64,000 nt of DNA, taken from an uncultured Bacteroidales bacterium. GTDB lineage: Bacteria > Bacteroidota > Bacteroidia > Bacteroidales > Paludibacteraceae. The stretch covers positions 1 through 64,000 of the forward strand of contig CACXYM010000003.1 in the NCBI GenBank assembly GCA_902771935.1, in the 5' to 3' direction. Below the pieces are notes generated by a model. It searched no databases. It saw only the letters and a list, made by a program, of their open reading frames with translations, and was not told where the DNA came from. Shown here piece by piece: positions 59,115 to 64,000 of this stretch (positions are counted from its first letter, which is position 1; every line of letters starts with the position of its first letter). Position numbers and translations under genes: made by a program.

Positions 59115-61564
59115 AGAATATTGATTGGAAAAACTGCAATTGGAAAAAACTCATACCCTATGGCGTAGCGATTATCGCCTTTCTCGCTTTCGCTATGTCC
59201 TATTGTATGCCAGTCCTGCAAGGAAAAGTCTTGCACGCTGGTGATGTCATTAACTGGCAAGGTGCCGCACACGAAGCACAAGAGTTCCAAAAGGCTAACG
59301 GTTATAGCCCGTGGTGGACCAATTCGATGTTCGGCGGCATGCCAACATACCAAATAACAGGTAGGCTCGCATCAAACAATGTCCGAATGACGCTCGAGAA
59401 TATCACACACCTTGGCTTTAAGGGAGATGCGCAAGTAATAGGTATTCTCATTGGCTATTTATTGGGATTCTTCCTCATGTTGTTATGTTTCGGCATTAAT
59501 CCATGGCTATCCATTATAGGTGCTTTTGCGCTAACTTTATCTACCTATTTCTTGCTGATTATTCCGGCTGGACATATTACAAAGGCATTGGCGATTGGGG
59601 CCTTGGCTCCATTTATTGGAGGTGTATATGCTATCTTCCGCAAGAATTATTATCTTGGCGTTCCGCTTGCACTTATATTCGGTTTTATCAGTCTTACTGT
59701 GCATCCGCAGATGACGTATTATATGGCGATGCTTTTGGGTGTGATGATATTGACGGAGTGCTATGTGTACTTGCGAGAAAAAGATTTTAAGTGGCTTGGT
59801 ATCAATGTGGCCATCCTTATTGTCTGCGCGTTGCTTATTTACGGTACCAAACTCTCATGGTTCAAGATGAACAATGAATACCTGGCTGAAACGATGCGAG
59901 GTGGGCATTCGGAGCTGACACAAGAAAACCAAGAAGAGAAAAAGCAAACCGGTTTAGATATTGATTATGCAACAGCATGGTCATATGGTAAATTGGAGAC
60001 GCTCAATCTCATGATTCCTAATCTAATGGGTGGAGCAAGTGGCTATAATGTAGGCGAGAAGTCTGTACTTTACACGGAACTCGTTCAAGCGCGCGTACCA
60101 AAAACCAGTGCCAAACAGTTCTGCCAATCTGCGCCAACCTATTGGGGAGAAAAAGCCTTTACTTCAGGACCGGTGTATGTTGGTGCTATCGTTTGTTTCC
60201 TATTCGTTTTGGCACTTATTATTGTTCCTGGACCATATAAATGGGGACTTCTAATCGCCACAATCTTCTCAATACTGCTGGCTTGGGGACGTAACTTCAT
60301 GCCGCTGACACAGTTCTTCTACGATTATTTCCCGATGTACAATAAGTTCCGCGCAGTAGAATCAATCCTTGTAGTAGCAGAGATAACAATACCCTTACTT
60401 GGTTTCCTCGGCCTGCAACGTTTGCTTAGCTCTGAAGACAAAAAACAATTCCGCACACCTATATATATATCTGCGGGAATTACGGCCGGACTATGCCTTA
60501 TTTTGGCACTCTTTGGTGGCTCAATGTTTGACTTTACTTCTTCCTACGATGCTTCATGGAAAGGACAAGTGGGCAATGATATCTACAGCATGATTATTGA
60601 CCAACGTGCTGCCATGCTCAAATCAGACGCTTGGCGTTCGTTTATCTTTATAGCATTTGCAGCCGGTTTACTTTATGTCTATACGTTGACAAATAAGATG
60701 AAAGCATCTTATGTTTACGCTTTATTAGCCGTTCTTGTGCTGGTTGATATGGTACCTGTCAATCGCCGCTTCTTTGGAAACAAAGACTTCGAGACGAAAA
60801 AGAACACAGAGCGTGTATTTGCTATGCAGCCTTGGGAAGAACAAATCTTGCGCGATAATGAATTAGACTTCCGTGTTATCAATGTGGCCGCTAATACCTT
60901 CAATGATGCACGCACCAGTTATCGCCTCAAATCCATTGGAGGCTACTCTGCTGCCAAAATGCGTAGATACCAAGACTTGATAGATGCCCATATTAGCCGC
61001 AATAACATGCAAGTGCTTAATATGCTAAATACAAAGTATTTTATCACCCGAAATGGTGTGCAACTTAACCCACAGGCTTTTGGAAGTGCATGGCTGGTAG
61101 ATGATGTGACATTTGTGGATACGCCGGACGAGGAAAGTCAAGCGTTATGGAATATGGATTTGCGTCATCATGCTGTGGCGGACAAACAATTTAAAACCGC
61201 ATTAACGGGTGCCGGTGATGCAACTCTTTCAGATGCAATACAGATGACATCTTATGCGCCAAACAGATTAGATTACGCAACAACTCTTGCAGAGCCTCGC
61301 GTGGCTGTTTTCTCAGAGATTTACTATCCGCACGATTGGCATCTATATTGTGATGGAGAAGAACTCCCCATCGGACGTGTCAATTATACGCTTCGTGCTG
61401 CCCTTATTCCGGCTGGTGAACATCACCTGTACATGGAATTCACACCAAGTGCGCTGAAAGTGGATAATTGGTGTGTGGCACTTATTGTGCTGATATTGCT
61501 GATTTCGCTAGGACTTGTTACTTGTCCATTGTGGAAAAAAGGCCTTTCGTTACGTTGCGCCTAA
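59111..61564 (+). CDS. YfhO-family membrane protein
   Basis: 817 residues with about twelve membrane segments and a large extracytoplasmic C-terminal part (about 570-790) before a last helix. NSMFGGMPTYQI and ILAWGRNFMPLTQFFYDYFP are typical of YfhO proteins. These are predicted GT-C-like glycosyltransferases; in Gram-positives YfhO glycosylates lipoteichoic acid. A lipid-linked sugar donor is likely, acceptor unknown. Its last 47 bases overlap the end of the opposing glycosyltransferase. Confidence 0.82.
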   Translation: MKNIDWKNCNWKKLIPYGVAIIAFLAFAMSYCMPVLQGKVLHAGDVINWQGAAHEAQEFQKANGYSPWWTNSMFGGMPTYQITGRLASNNVRMTLENITHLGFKGDAQVIGILIGYLLGFFLMLLCFGINPWLSIIGAFALTLSTYFLLIIPAGHITKALAIGALAPFIGGVYAIFRKNYYLGVPLALIFGFISLTVHPQMTYYMAMLLGVMILTECYVYLREKDFKWLGINVAILIVCALLIYGTKLSWFKMNNEYLAETMRGGHSELTQENQEEKKQTGLDIDYATAWSYGKLETLNLMIPNLMGGASGYNVGEKSVLYTELVQARVPKTSAKQFCQSAPTYWGEKAFTSGPVYVGAIVCFLFVLALIIVPGPYKWGLLIATIFSILLAWGRNFMPLTQFFYDYFPMYNKFRAVESILVVAEITIPLLGFLGLQRLLSSEDKKQFRTPIYISAGITAGLCLILALFGGSMFDFTSSYDASWKGQVGNDIYSMIIDQRAAMLKSDAWRSFIFIAFAAGLLYVYTLTNKMKASYVYALLAVLVLVDMVPVNRRFFGNKDFETKKNTERVFAMQPWEEQILRDNELDFRVINVAANTFNDARTSYRLKSIGGYSAAKMRRYQDLIDAHISRNNMQVLNMLNTKYFITRNGVQLNPQAFGSAWLVDDVTFVDTPDEESQALWNMDLRHHAVADKQFKTALTGAGDATLSDAIQMTSYAPNRLDYATTLAEPRVAVFSEIYYPHDWHLYCDGEELPIGRVNYTLRAALIPAGEHHLYMEFTPSALKVDNWCVALIVLILLISLGLVTCPLWKKGLSLRCA

Positions 61565-62429
61565 AGCGAATAAGGATTGTTCCTTTCTTTGGTCGTCCAA
61601 TAATTGTATAACCACATAGAAGGACGATTGTTGCGCACCATTTAAACGCTTCCGAAAGGAGGCGTTTAGCATATTTAGCCGAACTGATCGCTTTGGTGCG
61701 TGCACGTTCAGATTGTCCTATCTGGAAAGTAAGACGGTCAAAGTAATCGCGTTCTAATTTCTTCTGCGGAATAATATGATGAAGGATCATTTTGGGTAAA
61801 TACATAAACCGCATACCTTGCGACTTCATCTTATCGAAGATGTCTTTTTCTTCTGCTCCCATTAAACTATTGCCTTTGCGTCCCAAAGCAGTATTGAATA
61901 AACCGACTTGTTTGAATACTTCTGCACGATATGCGGCATTCCCTCCTCCTGGATAACGTTCGCCAGGAAAAGTGCGCACTTGATTACCAAAGTACAGATA
62001 ACCGCACAGCAGTTCTTTTGTGAACCGCGTCATCCACTTGGGCTCTTCCGTTTCGTACAATGGGATAATAGGTCCACCTACCGCACTTATCTCAGGGTGT
62101 TCTATCATATATTCGTATATGGTCGTAAGATACCAAGGATCCACGAGTGCATCATCATCTACATACACAAGAATATCGCCCTTTGCTTCTTTAATAGCCT
62201 TATTACGTGCAGCAGATAAGCCTTGCTCGTTTTCAACGCAGTAGTTTAATTGCACATCCTTATGCGTTTTGGCAAATGCCTCACAAACACCGCGTGTGTT
62301 ATCTGTGCAATTATTATCTACCAGCACAATTTCATACTTGCTTTTATCCAAGTCATTGGCAGCAATACTCTCCAACAAAGGACCTATATATTTTGCCCTA
62401 TTATATGTACAAATAATAGCTGTTATCAT
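61518..62429 (-). CDS. Family 2 glycosyltransferase
   Basis: 303 residues. GT-A fold: ITAIICTYNRAKYIGPLLES, GLSAARNKAI, then DILVYVDDDALVDP (metal-binding DxD) and a GAEEKDIFDKM motif later. A hydrophobic stretch near 265-280 suggests membrane association. It probably adds a sugar to a surface glycan. It is the last gene of the minus-strand glycan cluster. Confidence 0.88.
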   Translation of the reverse strand: MITAIICTYNRAKYIGPLLESIAANDLDKSKYEIVLVDNNCTDNTRGVCEAFAKTHKDVQLNYCVENEQGLSAARNKAIKEAKGDILVYVDDDALVDPWYLTTIYEYMIEHPEISAVGGPIIPLYETEEPKWMTRFTKELLCGYLYFGNQVRTFPGERYPGGGNAAYRAEVFKQVGLFNTALGRKGNSLMGAEEKDIFDKMKSQGMRFMYLPKMILHHIIPQKKLERDYFDRLTFQIGQSERARTKAISSAKYAKRLLSEAFKWCATIVLLCGYTIIGRPKKGTILIRFRRNVTKGLFSTMDK

Positions 62430-62439
62430 AAAATATGGT

Positions 62440-63225
62440 TCAAGAAAGCAAAGATCGTATTTTATCTATTAATCCGCGCAGGGATCTTTTATGATTCTTA
62501 TGATACTCATAAAGAATAACCTCTTCTGGCTTAATCGGACGATCAGAATGTATTACAATTCCTTCATCTTCTACAAAATGATCCACATATTCTTTTATGA
62601 AATTGCCTCGCCTTATGACTCCACCATGATCATAATTGAAGATTGGTTCAGAACTGTTTGCAATGATATATGGATTTTGTGGTAAGCGTGCGCTGCGTTT
62701 GGAACCATAAACCTCAAACCCCCAAGCAGATTCATGTGCTCGTAATATCTGCAATAAGTAATCTTTTCGATATAGACTCGCTTGAGTGGTAATTCTATAA
62801 GGACGTCTCTTCGGATACATAACCAAATCAGGATATTGTGTAGAGGGTTGTAATGTGCTCGCACTTTCGTGAATCAAATTAATATGTCCCATCTGCTTAT
62901 CTCCATCGAAACGATCCATCAAATCATGCAGACGCTTTGTATTAACAGGTTCCTTAATCCAAAAGTCATCAAGCATAAATATGATATTCTCCGTAGGAAT
63001 GATATGAAGTAAATCTATTAGTCTTTGTGACCATGTAGAGGACTGCGGTTCATTGAGAGGGCAATGAATCTTGAACCCGGGGAAAGAAAAACGCTTGGAC
63101 TCTGTACAAAAGTACACATCATAATCAAAATTTGGCCAATAGCGCTGCAACAAAGTAAAAAAAGGTTCCCACAAGTCGCTATAACTATCACAAGTGCAAA
63201 ATATAAATGAAAATTTTTCTTTCAT
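62440..63225 (-). CDS. Putative glycosyltransferase-like protein of the glycan cluster
   Basis: 261 residues, no signal peptide. The opening KFSFIFCTCDSYSDLWEPFF and a central NIIFMLDDFWI (possible DxD equivalent) look like a GT-A type transferase, and it lies between two GT2 genes with gaps of 10 and 37 bases. I do not recognise a named family. The C-terminal YEYHKNHKRS is basic. Confidence 0.6.
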   Translation of the reverse strand: MKEKFSFIFCTCDSYSDLWEPFFTLLQRYWPNFDYDVYFCTESKRFSFPGFKIHCPLNEPQSSTWSQRLIDLLHIIPTENIIFMLDDFWIKEPVNTKRLHDLMDRFDGDKQMGHINLIHESASTLQPSTQYPDLVMYPKRRPYRITTQASLYRKDYLLQILRAHESAWGFEVYGSKRSARLPQNPYIIANSSEPIFNYDHGGVIRRGNFIKEYVDHFVEDEGIVIHSDRPIKPEEVILYEYHKNHKRSLRGLIDKIRSLLS

Positions 63226-63262
63226 ACTATATCATCGTTATGTAGTATAAGTTGTATCATGG

Positions 63263-64000
63263 TTAGTTGCGCATAATTAGATGATAGATGGCCATAAAGA
63301 CTTTGAGCATCCCCCATAACTTGCGCTTAGCAAGCGTGTATATAATGCGGTTTACTTCGGTAAGTCCCTTACCGGAATGTGAAAGAGCTTCTTTATAAAC
63401 CTCTGTAACTACAGGCCATCCGTCACGGTCCGAATTCTTAATGAGTGAGGTCATACTGCGTTGCGGTAAGATAGAGATTATATCCTGATATTCTGGCTTA
63501 TCGGCAAAGAATGTTGTCAAAATGGCATCTGCACGTTGATGACTCTCTATGGCGGCGCGGCTGAGGTTATGAACATACGAACTCTGGTTACGTGTCTCGT
63601 AATAATATAGCGCCTCGTGCAACATTTCTACTCGCTCTGCTAAATAGAGTAGTCTTGGGGTAACGGCATAGTCTTCCGCCAAGCGAATCTGCTCGTCGCT
63701 ACGAATGCCGGTTGTGTCTAATAGTGCTTTGCGGTAGAACTTATTCCAATGCGCACATTTTTCGGTATGTTGAATAAGGCGGCGGATATAATCCTCTTTG
63801 CCATGATAATTCACCATCTCATAGCGTGTACCTCGATCTGTTACCACATTGATGTCGCAAATAACAACATCAGCTTGCTGTTCTTCGGCTATCTCAACAA
63901 AGTCCTGTACCGCGTTTGTGGCGACATAATCATCCGAATCCACATGCCAAACATAGTCGCCTGTTGCGTGCTTAAGACCTGTATTACGTGCTGCAGAAAG
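63263..64000 (-). CDS. Family 2 glycosyltransferase (5' end outside window)
   Basis: The frame continues to the window edge. Before the apparent GTG start at 63943, codons read LSAARNTGLKHATGDYVW, the usual GT2 sequence leading into VDSDDYV (DxD). So the gene begins beyond 64000. About 245 residues are visible, enough for the second half of the GT-A domain and a helical C-terminus. It is transcribed with the next two minus-strand genes. Confidence 0.85.
   Translation of the reverse strand, partial: LSAARNTGLKHATGDYVWHVDSDDYVATNAVQDFVEIAEEQQADVVICDINVVTDRGTRYEMVNYHGKEDYIRRLIQHTEKCAHWNKFYRKALLDTTGIRSDEQIRLAEDYAVTPRLLYLAERVEMLHEALYYYETRNQSSYVHNLSRAAIESHQRADAILTTFFADKPEYQDIISILPQRSMTSLIKNSDRDGWPVVTEVYKEALSHSGKGLTEVNRIIYTLAKRKLWGMLKVFMAIYHLIMRN

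Overview
The window reads as chromosome of a Bacteroidales bacterium (Bacteroidota), probably an uncultured host-associated or anaerobic lineage. I base this on promoters of the Bacteroides type (TTTG, about 20 bases, then TAnnTTTG), many secreted proteins with type IX secretion (T9SS)-like C-terminal domains, GCDS-type adhesin repeats, DUF4827, DUF5683, a GldG homologue, PorT-type barrels and a DUF4105/Lnb-type protein. Shine-Dalgarno sequences are mostly absent; two strong ones stand out. No rRNA, tRNA, CRISPR array, intact insertion sequence or integrase was seen.

Bases 1-27,900 are dominated by cell-surface genes. Three times a long secreted protein with a T9SS-like C-terminus is followed by a related outer-membrane beta-barrel gene: the partial gene at 3 with 608, 16915 with 18528, and 21004 with 26389. 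The first barrel gene is broken by an exact 34-base tandem duplication. Between 1,545 and 2,750 lie an 11-base tandem array, a short decayed island (a truncated DUF3987-like fragment and a small basic protein) and an AT-rich gap with two strong hairpins. Next come a DUF4105/Lnb-type membrane protein and a three-gene unit headed by a 3,241-residue protein with two beta-helix-like arrays and InlB-like repeats. A five-gene surface operon runs from a promoter at 16857 to a hairpin terminator at 27882.

Bases 27,900-45,500 are housekeeping. On the minus strand are an RlmI-type rRNA methyltransferase and an RNase D-like exonuclease. On the plus strand are a LytTR regulator, upp, a VanZ-like gene, dprA, a 55-residue membrane protein and topoisomerase IV subunit A. 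The minus-strand envelope operon sppA-lpxK-ABC exporter follows. Then a plus-strand operon carries a lipoprotein, rfbA, two FKBP-like lipoproteins, glmM, surE and a small membrane protein. Four pairs of operons diverge from or meet at very tight junctions.

Bases 45,500-64,000 begin with a second 11-base array and a MATE transporter on the minus strand. A long plus-strand run follows: panD, tgt, LptF/G-type permease, double-parvulin chaperone, gldG-like, LysM/receptor fusion, PorT-type barrel, parA, parB, DUF5683 and an MltD-type transglycosylase. A third 11-base array comes next, then a MerR regulator and a YfhO-family membrane protein. The window ends in a minus-strand glycan-synthesis cluster whose last gene runs off the edge.

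The most unusual signals are the three dispersed 11-base-period arrays, the recurring adhesin plus barrel pairs, and the tandem duplication that breaks one barrel gene.
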